64,000 nt of DNA from NCBI GenBank assembly GCA_949297365.1, contig CASFSL010000009.1, positions 1-64,000 on the forward strand, written 5' to 3'. The DNA is from an uncultured Bacteroidales bacterium. GTDB taxonomy: Bacteria; Bacteroidota; Bacteroidia; Bacteroidales; UBA932. A program made the translations under genes and the position numbers. Position 1 is the stretch's first letter; each line of letters opens with the position of its first letter. The notes beneath the pieces were generated by a model that was not told where the DNA came from, did no database searches, and worked only from the letters and a program-made list of their open reading frames with translations. This document shows positions 1 to 8,226 of this stretch, piece after piece.

Positions 1-120
1 CTTCTCCTTGTCGTAGACACATTTCGCCTCGTAGAGGTAGTAGAAGCCTCTTATTCTCCTGATTTCTGTACCGGGCCTCTTCTGTTCCAGGACCCACTGG
101 GGATATGATGATTCTGCCAT
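1..120 (-). CDS. Transposase, N-terminal fragment (runs off left edge)
   Basis: Forty codons read on the minus strand from the ATG at 118-120 to the window edge without a stop. The translation begins MAESSYPQWVLEQKRPGTEI and continues with a GFYYLYEAKCVYDKEK segment. This WVL-x-KRPGTEIR...YYLYE pattern resembles the N-terminus common to a group of IS4/IS1634-like transposases in Bacteroidota and Firmicutes; the family assignment is from memory of that motif and is not certain. A -7 box lies 26 bp upstream. The DDE catalytic core would lie outside the window, so intactness cannot be judged. Confidence 0.5.
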   Translation of the reverse strand, partial: MAESSYPQWVLEQKRPGTEIRRIRGFYYLYEAKCVYDKEK

Positions 121-146
121 AGTTATATATACCGTACCACGAAATA

Positions 147-154
147 CAAAGATA
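147..154 (-). promoter_or_regulatory. -7 promoter box of the transposase gene
   Basis: TATCTTTG on the minus strand, matching the Bacteroidota -7 consensus TAnnTTTG, 26 bp upstream of the transposase ATG. Confidence 0.45.
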
Positions 155-526
155 GAACAAAAAAACACACCTGCAATAGTGTGGCTTAGATTTTTGAAAA
201 ATATTCCGTGGTTTAGCGGAAGTTACAGTTTAAATGATTATCTGATTATCCGCAAATATACCCTCTACAGCCTTCACTATGCTTTTTAGTTGAATTGCAT
301 ATGCTTGAATATGAATGCTTTGTCTATCCGGCGATATTTTAAGTGGGGCGAATTACGCTTAGAATGAGCCTTTTTGTCGTCATTTAACCTTTTGCGAAAA
401 ACACAAAACCCAGCCAATCAGGTGGTTGCAATACAACTAAAAAGCAACGTGAGGATGCCGGGAGGATTGGACCGGAAGAGCGGAATGCACCGATGAAAGT
501 GTCGTAGGTGACGGATGTGGCGTGTA

Positions 527-655
527 GGCAGGCGGGGAGAAAAGACTTGCCGCCCTCGGCACAAGAGGGAAGAATCTGCCTTGAATATCACAGAGTTACG
601 GAGTAACGACGATGATATTCAAGGTAGAGGGGCCTGGTCTTTTCGACCGCCTGCC
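527..655. repeat. Palindromic module A (nested hairpin)
   Basis: The outer arms are 527-546 (GGCAGGCGG...AAAAGAC) and 637-655 (GTCTTTT...CCGCCTGCC). Inside them, 579-590 (CCTTGAATATCA) pairs perfectly with 613-624, and inside that GTTAC (595-599) pairs with GTAAC (603-607). One outer arm, GGCAGGCGG, recurs at 56576-56584 next to another copy of module B. Confidence 0.75.
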
Positions 656-695
656 TCCAACGCTGTCAGAGGAATGAGTGGGGTATGCGGATTCG

Positions 696-743
696 CCGGG
701 GAAAAGTGCCCGGGATTCGCACTGAATTGGTACACTTTCCCGG
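696..743. repeat. Palindromic module B, copy 1
   Basis: The arms are CCGGGGAAAAGTG (696-708) and CACTTTCCCGG (733-743), separated by a 24-nt loop. A second copy of arms and loop lies at 56526-56569 in the same orientation. Confidence 0.75.
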
Positions 744-853
744 TGGGGCCAGGGAGGATGGCCGCATGGTGGGAGATGGCAGTGCCTGCCGGGGACCTGT
801 CCTCTGTCGCTTTTGAGAAGTCCCTGATAACTAAGCGAATGCAAAATGGTGCG

Positions 854-910
854 GAGGATAGGGGTGTCCGAAAACCGTCAAAATGCCCGGAATCCGCCAC
901 CCCTGTCCTC
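854..910. repeat. Palindromic module C, copy 1 (31-bp core between 13-bp inverted repeats)
   Basis: GAGGATAGGGGTG (854-866) and CACCCCTGTCCTC (898-910) form a 12/13 inverted repeat around a 31-bp core (867-897). The core is 30/31 identical to 57688-57718 on the same strand, although the sequences flanking the two modules match only in reverse complement. Confidence 0.8.
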
Positions 911-1285
911 GGCCTTATTTGCATATGTTCTTGAGTACAAGTGAGTTGTTATTATGTGGCACAGGATAGGTGTCGTGGGCATGGCAATGGACTTGGATGA
1001 AAGTCGTGGGAAAAGTCGGGAGTACTTGCCCGGCGGCTCTTCTCCTGCCTTGAGCCGCGTAAAGTAATAGCCGTAGTCTGGCTGATGGCCTGGAAGAACT
1101 CCACAAGCCTGTCACTGCTGACATTGCGCGATAGCTGTGGCCTGGCCGGATTGGTTCTTTGGATTTTGGTGTCGCAGAGCCTTAAGCCGGGTAAGGTGTC
1201 AGATATAAGGGGATCTTTGCGGATAATCATTATTTTTTATGGAGGCGGAAAAGACGGAACGAGGAGGCAGTTGGGGGAAAAAGAG

Positions 1286-1293
1286 TATCTTTG
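1286..1293 (+). promoter_or_regulatory. -7 promoter box of the yfhO-mfs-regulator operon
   Basis: TATCTTTG followed by CA, a Bacteroidota -7 match just outside the right end of R1, 29 bp before the chosen ATG at 1323. No good -33 TTTG is seen at the usual distance. Confidence 0.45.
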
Positions 1294-1322
1294 CAGGTTG
1301 AGTATAATCATCAGTGAAGATT

Positions 1323-3926
1323 ATGAAGATAAAGGAAATATTGAAGAAAGTCCTGCCGTATGCGGTTATAGTGGCGGGATTCGTGGTGATAGCCTATGCC
1401 TATGCGCCGCAGGTGCTGCAGGGCAAGGTGGTCAATCAGTCGGACATATCCTCGTGGAAGGGAATGTCGCACGAGATACTGGAGTGGAATGAGGAGCATC
1501 CGGACGACCCCGCTCTGTGGACCGGCTCGATGTTCGGCGGTATGCCGGCCACCCAGATATCGGTGGACTACAGAGGGGATGCGACCGATCCGTTCTACAA
1601 TCTGCTTTTCTGGGGGCAGCGTCCGCCCAGTTATCTGATAATCTCGCTGCTCGGCGGCTTCCTGCTGTTCCTGGCCTTCGGGGTCAATCCCTGGCTTTCG
1701 GCAGTCGGTGCGATAGCCGTCACATTCTGCTCCTACAATATGCAGATTGTCCAGGTCGGGCACAATACCAAGATGGTGGCCATCGCTTTCATGCCCTGGG
1801 TTCTCGCAGCCCTGGTCTATGCCTACAGACGCAAGGCTCTGCTCGGAGCCGTATTCTTTGCTCTGGCACTGAGCTTCCAGATCAAGGCCAACCATCCGCA
1901 GATTACATATTATCTGGCATTCATCGTCTTTGGATACGCTATTGCAGAACTCTGCGGAGCGGTTGCTGCTCAGAGGAGACGGAAGGCGGCTGTCAGGAAT
2001 GCAGTTCCGGTATCCGACAGCATTCTGACATCAGGAACAACTGTTGAGCCTCCGTTCCGTGAGACACCCGTAGGCCGTTGGCTCACAGCCTCCGTACTGG
2101 TGCTGGTCGGCGGCCTGCTCGGCATAGCCACAAACGCCAACAAGCTCCTGCCCACCTACGAATATGCCGGGTACACCATGCGCGGCGGCTCGGAGCTGAC
2201 CCACGACGAGCACAACCAGACCGGAGACGGCCTCAAGCTGGACTATGCCACCGCCTGGTCCTACGGCATAGAGGAGACACCCAACCTGCTGATACCTAAT
2301 TTCAACGGCGGTTCATCCTCCGGCGAGCTCTCACGTGATTCTGAGACCTTCAAGGTCCTGCAGTCCTACGGGGTCAATGCCGAGTCCATGCGCAAGGGGA
2401 TGCCCCTGTACTGGGGCCCCCAGCCTTTCACCGCCGGACCAATGTACCTCGGAGCCGTATCCCTTTTCCTTTTCGTATTCGGCCTGTGCGTGATCAGAGG
2501 CCGGTACAAATGGTGGATAGCCGGAGTCTCCCTGCTGGCCCTGCTGCTGGGCTGGGGCTCGCATTTCATGTGGTTCTCGGAGATATTCTTCAAATACGCA
2601 CCGCTGTACAATAAGTTCAGGACGGTATCCATGATTCTGGTCATCCTGCAGGTTACGGTGCCGCTCATGGGCATACTCGGGGTCAATGCCGCGCTGTTTG
2701 CCAAGGAGCCGCTGCCCGACAGGAAGGTCAGGAACGGTCTGCTGACGGCTCTCGGTGTGACGGGCGGTATATCCCTGCTGTTTGCTCTCTTCCCGGGCCT
2801 GGCGGGTGACTTCTCCTCGGCGAGCGATGCCGCTGTCTTCGGAGGCAATGAGCAGCTCATCAGGGCCCTCCAGGACGACCGCCGCAGCCTGCTGCGCTCG
2901 GATGCCTTCCGTTCTCTGATATTCATCGTACTGGCGGCCGGGGTATTCTTCGCATCGTGGAAAGGCAAGCTCAAGACCATGCCTGCCGTGGCCCTGCTGG
3001 GTATCCTGCTGCTGGTGGACCTCTGGGGTGTGGACAAGCGGTATCTGAATAAAGAGCATTTCGTCACTGAGCGCAATTTTGACTCGCAGTTCGCTCCCCG
3101 TCCGGTGGACAACGCCATACATCAGGACACGGACCTGTCCTACAGGGTACTGGACCTGACTGTCAATACTTTCAACGACGCCATCGTCAGCTACCACCAC
3201 AAGACCATAGGCGGATACAGCCCGGCAAAGCTCCAGCGGTATCAGGACCTGATAGACTTCCATATCGCACCGGAGATGAGGACGATGATAGATGATGTCA
3301 ATTCGGCCATGTCCACGGCCAGGACTGTCGGTGATCTGGAGAATGCTCTGGGCTATTATCCGGTGCTGTCCATGCTCAATACCAAGTATATCGTCGTGGA
3401 TCCGGGCAGTCTGCCGCTGACCTATGACAGACGGCTGGGCAACGGATGGCTGGTAAGCCGCGTCCGCACCGCCCCGACCGCCGATGCCGAGATGGCTGCC
3501 CTCGGGGAGATTGACCCGGCGGTGGAGGCCGTGATATTTGACCCTGAGGCTCCGGAGGGCACCGTGACCGAATATGCCGGGGCTGACAGCGGCAGGGTGG
3601 AGCTCGTCCATTATTCTCCCAACCGTCTCAGATATGATGTGTCCGCTCCCGCAAAGGGCCTTGCGGTATTCAGCGAGATCTGGTACCCGGCGGGGTGGAA
3701 GGCTTTTGTGGATGGAAATGAAGTGCAGGTACTCAGAGCCGACTATGCGCTCCGGGCCCTGATGATCGAGGAGGGAGACCACGAGGTGGAGTTCGTCTTC
3801 GATCCGGCCTCGTTCACTGTCGGCAGAAACATTTCCCTGGCATCGTCCATCGCGATCCTGGTACTGCTGGCCGGAGCTGTTCTGTATTCAGTCTTATTTG
3901 CCGACAAGAGAAAACAACCGAGATGA
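1323..3926 (+). CDS. YfhO-family multispanning membrane protein
   Basis: The protein has 867 residues with many hydrophobic segments. An N-terminal helix is followed by a long extracytoplasmic segment (WKGMSHEILEWNEEHPDDPALWTGSMFGGMPATQ), then repeated membrane spans to about residue 560, a soluble C-terminal domain, and a last span near residues 840-860. That arrangement, with the conserved WTGSMFGGMP near the start, fits the YfhO family of GT-C-like membrane proteins. In Firmicutes YfhO is linked to glycosylation of lipoteichoic acid; the Bacteroidota role is unknown. A GTG at 1314 is in frame, but the ATG at 1323 is preferred. The stop overlaps the next start (ATGA), so it is translationally coupled to the MFS transporter. 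Confidence 0.82.
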   Translation: MKIKEILKKVLPYAVIVAGFVVIAYAYAPQVLQGKVVNQSDISSWKGMSHEILEWNEEHPDDPALWTGSMFGGMPATQISVDYRGDATDPFYNLLFWGQRPPSYLIISLLGGFLLFLAFGVNPWLSAVGAIAVTFCSYNMQIVQVGHNTKMVAIAFMPWVLAALVYAYRRKALLGAVFFALALSFQIKANHPQITYYLAFIVFGYAIAELCGAVAAQRRRKAAVRNAVPVSDSILTSGTTVEPPFRETPVGRWLTASVLVLVGGLLGIATNANKLLPTYEYAGYTMRGGSELTHDEHNQTGDGLKLDYATAWSYGIEETPNLLIPNFNGGSSSGELSRDSETFKVLQSYGVNAESMRKGMPLYWGPQPFTAGPMYLGAVSLFLFVFGLCVIRGRYKWWIAGVSLLALLLGWGSHFMWFSEIFFKYAPLYNKFRTVSMILVILQVTVPLMGILGVNAALFAKEPLPDRKVRNGLLTALGVTGGISLLFALFPGLAGDFSSASDAAVFGGNEQLIRALQDDRRSLLRSDAFRSLIFIVLAAGVFFASWKGKLKTMPAVALLGILLLVDLWGVDKRYLNKEHFVTERNFDSQFAPRPVDNAIHQDTDLSYRVLDLTVNTFNDAIVSYHHKTIGGYSPAKLQRYQDLIDFHIAPEMRTMIDDVNSAMSTARTVGDLENALGYYPVLSMLNTKYIVVDPGSLPLTYDRRLGNGWLVSRVRTAPTADAEMAALGEIDPAVEAVIFDPEAPEGTVTEYAGADSGRVELVHYSPNRLRYDVSAPAKGLAVFSEIWYPAGWKAFVDGNEVQVLRADYALRALMIEEGDHEVEFVFDPASFTVGRNISLASSIAILVLLAGAVLYSVLFADKRKQPR

Positions 3927-5128
3927 CCCATACCGCCCAGGATAAGCTCATATCACCGAGCTACTGTCTGATACTTGCAGCGAACTTCCTGCTGTATTTC
4001 GGCTTCTACCTGCTGATGCCGGTATTTCCGTTCTTTCTGGTAGAGGAGTTCGGAGTCACCGAGGGGGCTGTGGGTGCGATACTTGCCTGCTATACCGTCG
4101 CCGCCCTGGCAGTCCGCCCGTTTTCGGGCTACCTGCTGGACACATTTGCCCGAAAGCCGCTCTATCTGCTGGCTTTCTCGGTCTTCACCCTGATATTCGG
4201 AGGCTACATCGTCACCGGTACGGTGCTGATGTTCATCGCCCTGCGCATAGTACACGGCTTCTCATTCGGGACCGTGACCGTGGCCGGCAATACCATAGTA
4301 ATCGACATCACTCCGTCCTCGCGGAGGGGAGAGGCAGTGGGCTACTACGGCCTGGCCAACAACATAGCCATGTCCCTAGGGCCCATGACGGGTCTGTTCA
4401 TGCACGATCATGTGTCCTTTGACACGATATTCATCACGGCCCTGTGCTGCTGTCTGGCCGGACTGATATGCGCCTCGCTGATACGGACTCCGAAGAAACA
4501 GCCCATGCCCCGGGCGGCTCTGTCCCTGGACCGTTTCATCCTGCTCAAGGGCATACCGCTGGGCATCGACCTGCTGCTGCTCTCGATACCATACGGCATG
4601 ACTACGACTTACGTGGCGATGTACGCCAAGCACATAGGTATCACCGGCGGCACAGGCCTGTTCTTCACCTGTATGGCCGTCGGCCTGGCAATATCCAGGC
4701 TCTTCTCGGGCAAGCAGGTGGATCACGGGCACATCACCGAAGTGATACACATCGCCTTTTATCCGGTGATTCTATGCTTCCTGAGCCTGTTCTTCTGCGA
4801 GAGGGTGGCGTCGGTATCGGTTCATGCCGCTTCCCTGATGCTCTATGCCACTGCCCTTGTGCTCGGAGCCGGATTCGGGACCATGTTCCCGGCCTTCAAC
4901 ACCATGTTCGTCAATCTCGGCCGCCACGACCAGCGCGGCACGGCCACCTCCACCTATCTTACCTCCTGGGATATAGGTATCGGTATCGGCTTGGTGCTGG
5001 GCGGCATCATAGGGGAGCACAGCTCGTTCTCCTACGCCTATCTGATGGGAGCCGGCCTCAGCCTCATCTCCCTGCTCGGCTTCGTCTTCTACGCCTCTCC
5101 CCACTTCCACCGCAACCGCGTCGAATGA
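3923..5128 (+). CDS. Major facilitator superfamily transporter
   Basis: The 401-residue integral membrane protein has about twelve predicted spans. The N-terminal half carries the MFS pattern FGVTEGAVGAILACYTVAALAVRPFSGYLLDTFARKPL, in which the loop 2-3 motif A (G-x-L-x-D-x-x-x-R-K) is recognisable as GYLLDTFARKPL. The substrate cannot be told from sequence; drug/H+ antiporter-like members look most similar. It overlaps the upstream gene by 4 bp and the downstream regulator by 4 bp (ATGATGA), so all three are probably co-transcribed. Confidence 0.85.
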   Translation: MTHTAQDKLISPSYCLILAANFLLYFGFYLLMPVFPFFLVEEFGVTEGAVGAILACYTVAALAVRPFSGYLLDTFARKPLYLLAFSVFTLIFGGYIVTGTVLMFIALRIVHGFSFGTVTVAGNTIVIDITPSSRRGEAVGYYGLANNIAMSLGPMTGLFMHDHVSFDTIFITALCCCLAGLICASLIRTPKKQPMPRAALSLDRFILLKGIPLGIDLLLLSIPYGMTTTYVAMYAKHIGITGGTGLFFTCMAVGLAISRLFSGKQVDHGHITEVIHIAFYPVILCFLSLFFCERVASVSVHAASLMLYATALVLGAGFGTMFPAFNTMFVNLGRHDQRGTATSTYLTSWDIGIGIGLVLGGIIGEHSSFSYAYLMGAGLSLISLLGFVFYASPHFHRNRVE

Positions 5129-6798
5129 TGAAAATACGTGCGTTTATAGTATTCTCATGTCTGTTTTTCCCGGCACTGTGCGCTGCGGATGATACGTTGC
5201 TTCAAGGCATCAAAGGCGCAGACAGGACATTGTACGGCCTTTATAGGGACTTGTTGGAAAAAGATTATGATTCAGCTATGGAGTATGCCGCCATGTTTTT
5301 GGAGCGGGTAGATACATGCAGCGCCTCTTACCTCCTTGCGGATATGAGCAATGCCGTGGCACAATGGGAGGAGATGGAGAAGTTCGCTTTTTCCAAGGCT
5401 GTGATATGGCGTGAATATTCATATCATCAATATGTCAGACTCAATGATCATTACAGGCAGGCGAAGACTCAATATAATCTGGCCAAACTGTGGCTTAAAC
5501 TAGGGCAGTATCACAAGACGCTGGAGTGCGTGATGAGCGCTTCCAGATATTTTGAGAAAGAGGACATGCTGGAGGATTTGATGGAGTGCTATAAACTGCT
5601 GGCGGTCATATATTCCACGTGCAAGGATTACGAGAGGTCGGATGAGTATTTTCAGCGGTATATTCAGGCCGCGTCAGCCGTGAACGACAGTGCGAAGATG
5701 TTCGTCGGTCTCAATAACAAGGCGGCTTTCGCCAGTATGGTCGGGGACACTGTCATGACCGTGAAACTTTTGTATGAGTCCATAAGGATGGCCCATAACA
5801 CCCAGAATTCGGATTCGTGGTTGTGTGAACTGTATCTCAATCTGGCGGGAGCATATCTTAATCCGAAAACTTATGATTCTTGCGGAGTGTATCTGGCAAA
5901 AGCGGAGCCTCTTCTTTCCAATCTTGAACAGAGGGGACACTATCATGTTATTAAGGCGGACTTGTGTATTGCCCTGAATGATGTCCCTAATGCGGTCGAT
6001 AATTTGAACAAGGCCGTGTACTGGTACGGGCAGGGCGAGTTCGATGACAGGATCATAGACATTTACGAAAAGCTGCAGAATCTGTACATCTTTCAACGTG
6101 ATACGGCTAAGGCTTATCTTACGGTATTTGCCAAGGAGAAACTGGAAAAAAAGAATCCGAAGGAGGAAGTGCTGATCGAGCTATTCAAAGCTCAGAACGA
6201 GATTCAGCTCAATGCTGTGAAGGATGAGGTCACCAGACATAAAAACAGGCTTACAATATTGCTGATTACGACCGTATCGGCGGCATTGATTCTTATCCTA
6301 ATAATATTGTTTTTGCTGGTAAAGCGGACATACGATATCAAGCGCCGTGAGGTGGAAATGGACAATAAGGCAAAAATTGCTGAATTGAAAAAAATTCAGC
6401 AGTACAAAGAGGACCGCATCATGAAGGAGACTGCGGATAAGCTGTCTTTGCTTGAGAGTCAGGTAAAAGATTCGGATGTGAAAGATAAGATCAATGTCAT
6501 CCGCAATGAGCTCAAAGGGGCTAAGGATGACAACGAATGGAAGGAGTTTGCACGTTATATTCCTGAATTCAACGGTCCGTTTTACAAGAATCTCACCAAA
6601 GCCTTTCCCAATCTGTCCATCAATGAAAGCCGGATGTGTGTTCTGCTCAACCGCAATCTTTCCACTAAGCAGATATCTGCCATAACTGGGCAAAAACCGG
6701 AGAGTATCAACATCGCCCGTACCAGGCTGCGTAAGAAACTTGGTATAGCAGGCAATCCTATATCCATACAAGAATTCTTACGTAGATATGACATGTAA
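5125..6798 (+). CDS. TPR - transmembrane - LuxR-like HTH regulator
   Basis: The protein has 557 residues. The start chosen is the ATG overlapping the MFS stop, because it gives a signal peptide (MMKIRAFIVFSCLFFPALCAAD); the open frame continues upstream only as an artefact. A helical TPR-like region (about 40-330) is followed by one membrane span (about 375-398, LLITTVSAALILILIILFLL), a charged coiled coil (about 400-470) and a C-terminal helix-turn-helix (about 505-547, LSTKQISAITGQKPESINIA). This architecture, with a periplasmic sensor and a cytoplasmic DNA-binding end, is common in Bacteroidota and often sits beside the genes it controls. The three lipoproteins directly downstream are candidate targets, which is inference. 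Confidence 0.82.
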   Translation: MMKIRAFIVFSCLFFPALCAADDTLLQGIKGADRTLYGLYRDLLEKDYDSAMEYAAMFLERVDTCSASYLLADMSNAVAQWEEMEKFAFSKAVIWREYSYHQYVRLNDHYRQAKTQYNLAKLWLKLGQYHKTLECVMSASRYFEKEDMLEDLMECYKLLAVIYSTCKDYERSDEYFQRYIQAASAVNDSAKMFVGLNNKAAFASMVGDTVMTVKLLYESIRMAHNTQNSDSWLCELYLNLAGAYLNPKTYDSCGVYLAKAEPLLSNLEQRGHYHVIKADLCIALNDVPNAVDNLNKAVYWYGQGEFDDRIIDIYEKLQNLYIFQRDTAKAYLTVFAKEKLEKKNPKEEVLIELFKAQNEIQLNAVKDEVTRHKNRLTILLITTVSAALILILIILFLLVKRTYDIKRREVEMDNKAKIAELKKIQQYKEDRIMKETADKLSLLESQVKDSDVKDKINVIRNELKGAKDDNEWKEFARYIPEFNGPFYKNLTKAFPNLSINESRMCVLLNRNLSTKQISAITGQKPESINIARTRLRKKLGIAGNPISIQEFLRRYDM

Positions 6799-6811
6799 GT
6801 AAAATGTTATA

Positions 6812-6829
6812 GTGTGCGCGTCCGCACAG
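6812..6829 (+). terminator. Small hairpin after the regulator gene
   Basis: TGTGCG (6813-6818) pairs with CGCACA (6823-6828) 14 bp past the regulator stop. There is no T-tract, so termination is uncertain. The rest of 6799-6909 is the promoter region of the lipoprotein array; a weak -7-like TAATTTTA lies near 6877. Confidence 0.3.
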
Positions 6830-6909
6830 TAAGTATTAAGTAAGCCTATAATGTTTCGTTTTCTTGTCCGCAGCGTATAATTTTACTGTCGGTTCTAAAA
6901 TTTACTACT

Positions 6910-8208
6910 ATGCGAACAAGAAACTATTATTTTTCTGTTCTGATTGTGCTGTTCTTATGCTGCGCGGTACCTTCTTGTAATAAGGCGGAGGATAAACCGG
7001 TGGAGGCTACTGCGGTTCAGCTCAGTCAGGAAGTATTGGATCTTACGGTCGGAGATACTGTCCGGCTGTCTGCTTTTTTGGTGCCTGAAAATGCTGTCGG
7101 CCCGATTATGGTATGGAGCTCGACGGATGAAGGAGTCGCATCTGTTGATGAGCGTGGCCTTGTAACGGCGCTCGATGAAGGAGAAACAGTCATTCTTGCG
7201 AAATCTGGAGCACTTGGAGCGTCATGTCGTGTTAATGTTTCCAGGGTACAGTTGACATCGCTTAACATGGATCGTGCTGATTGGGAGATGCCTGTGGGAG
7301 ATGACGTGCATCTAGGACTTGTTGCTGCGCCTTTGGATGCCGTGACGTCTGGTGCCGTGTGGTCATCGTCCGACAATGCCGTCGTAACTGTCAATGACGG
7401 CATTGTCAACGCGGTATCTGCCGGTCAGGCGACAGTAACAGCATCTTTGGACGGTTTTAGTGCGGTCTGTGACATTACGGTTGTGGAAAAAAGTGTCAGC
7501 ATCGGGGAGTATCTGTATTCTGACGGGACTCATTCGGCGATGCTGGACTCGGGCAAGGAAGTTGTGGCGATTGTGTTCTGGGTCGGCAATCCGGGTAAGG
7601 ACGATCCCCTTCTCCGAAAAGAGTATCCTGAATGTACGCACGGACTGGCTGTCGCAGTCAATGACGTGGCATCTCCATGGCAGTCATCGTACCGGGACGC
7701 CTCAAATTCCGTTGCTCAATGGTGTGGAGCGTCTTTTCCTGAATACGAGTCTGTTTTAACCGGTACGTCTGCAGACGGAAATATGAACCGCATACTGGGC
7801 TTCAACAATACCAAAGCAATCATGGCCTATAACGGTACCAATCCTTCAACACCTGTTGAAGCTGTGTCTTTTGTGGAAGAATACTCATCATCCAATCCTG
7901 CGCCGGATAATACCAGCGGCTGGTATCTGCCGTCAGTCAAAGAAGTGTTTCTGCTATGTTGCGGGGACTATGACGGGAATATTTGGGATTATGAAGGAGA
8001 TGTTTCCCGTCCGGTTTGGAATACTGTCAATAACAAGTTGTCAAATCTTACAGGCGAGTATACTGAACTCGACGGGTCGGTTGCTTACTGGTCTTCCAGC
8101 GAATGTGGCGGAAGCCGTGCGTTCGGTGTCTTTTTTATGAATGGAGTCGTTGTGGATACGTATAAGGATTACGGGGAGGACAAGGCGAGATGTGTTCTGG
8201 CATTCTAG
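6910..8208 (+). CDS. Lipoprotein with two Big2 domains and DUF1566-like C-terminus (paralogue 1)
   Basis: The protein has 432 residues. A signal peptide ends in a lipobox (AVPSC, acylated Cys23), so it is a membrane-anchored, probably surface lipoprotein. Two bacterial immunoglobulin-like (Big2) domains follow, recognisable by V-W-S-S-x-D...V-x-x-x-G-x-V-x-A...G-x-x-x-V-x-A at about 34-115 and 116-193. The C-terminal part (about 196-432) begins with YLYSDGTHS and contains GWYLPSVKE and YWSSSECGGS...ARCVLAF, resembling DUF1566/FISUMP-type domains. It is first of three tandem paralogues, 18 bp before the next. Codon use is more AT-rich than in neighbouring housekeeping genes. Binding or adhesion is likely from the family; the ligand is unknown. 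Confidence 0.82.
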   Translation: MRTRNYYFSVLIVLFLCCAVPSCNKAEDKPVEATAVQLSQEVLDLTVGDTVRLSAFLVPENAVGPIMVWSSTDEGVASVDERGLVTALDEGETVILAKSGALGASCRVNVSRVQLTSLNMDRADWEMPVGDDVHLGLVAAPLDAVTSGAVWSSSDNAVVTVNDGIVNAVSAGQATVTASLDGFSAVCDITVVEKSVSIGEYLYSDGTHSAMLDSGKEVVAIVFWVGNPGKDDPLLRKEYPECTHGLAVAVNDVASPWQSSYRDASNSVAQWCGASFPEYESVLTGTSADGNMNRILGFNNTKAIMAYNGTNPSTPVEAVSFVEEYSSSNPAPDNTSGWYLPSVKEVFLLCCGDYDGNIWDYEGDVSRPVWNTVNNKLSNLTGEYTELDGSVAYWSSSECGGSRAFGVFFMNGVVVDTYKDYGEDKARCVLAF

Positions 8209-8226
8209 TTTTAAAATCAATTAATT

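Larger units (their letters stand above)
244..1228. repeat. Element R1: non-coding region bounded by inverted repeats
   Basis: The left end (GATTATCCGCAAATATACCC, 244-263) and the right end (GGGGATCTTTGCGGATAATC, 1209-1228) are inverted copies of each other. The interior is homologous, in reverse orientation, to 57036-57916. Anchors are 961-1020 against 57561-57623, the flanks of module C, and 480-520 against 57825-57860. It holds three palindromic modules (A 527-655, B 696-743, C 854-910). Open frames occur on both strands but overlap one another, follow palindromes and resemble no protein. It looks like a MITE-like or structured-RNA element, with no transposase inside. No other content is recognised between the transposase and the gene at 1323. 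Confidence 0.65.

Noticed and set aside
854-910. Phase-variable promoter switch
   Set aside because: The core has no promoter-like box, the nearest genes are several hundred bases away, and no invertase gene is in the window; reported only as a flipped core.
515-934. Open frames of 60-140 codons on both strands inside R1
   Set aside because: They overlap each other on opposite strands, run through palindromes A-C, lack recognisable domains, and R2 does not preserve the same frames.
4444-5124. N-terminal extension of the TPR/HTH regulator
   Set aside because: This part overlaps the MFS gene in another frame; the signal peptide and the ATGATG at the MFS stop mark the real start.
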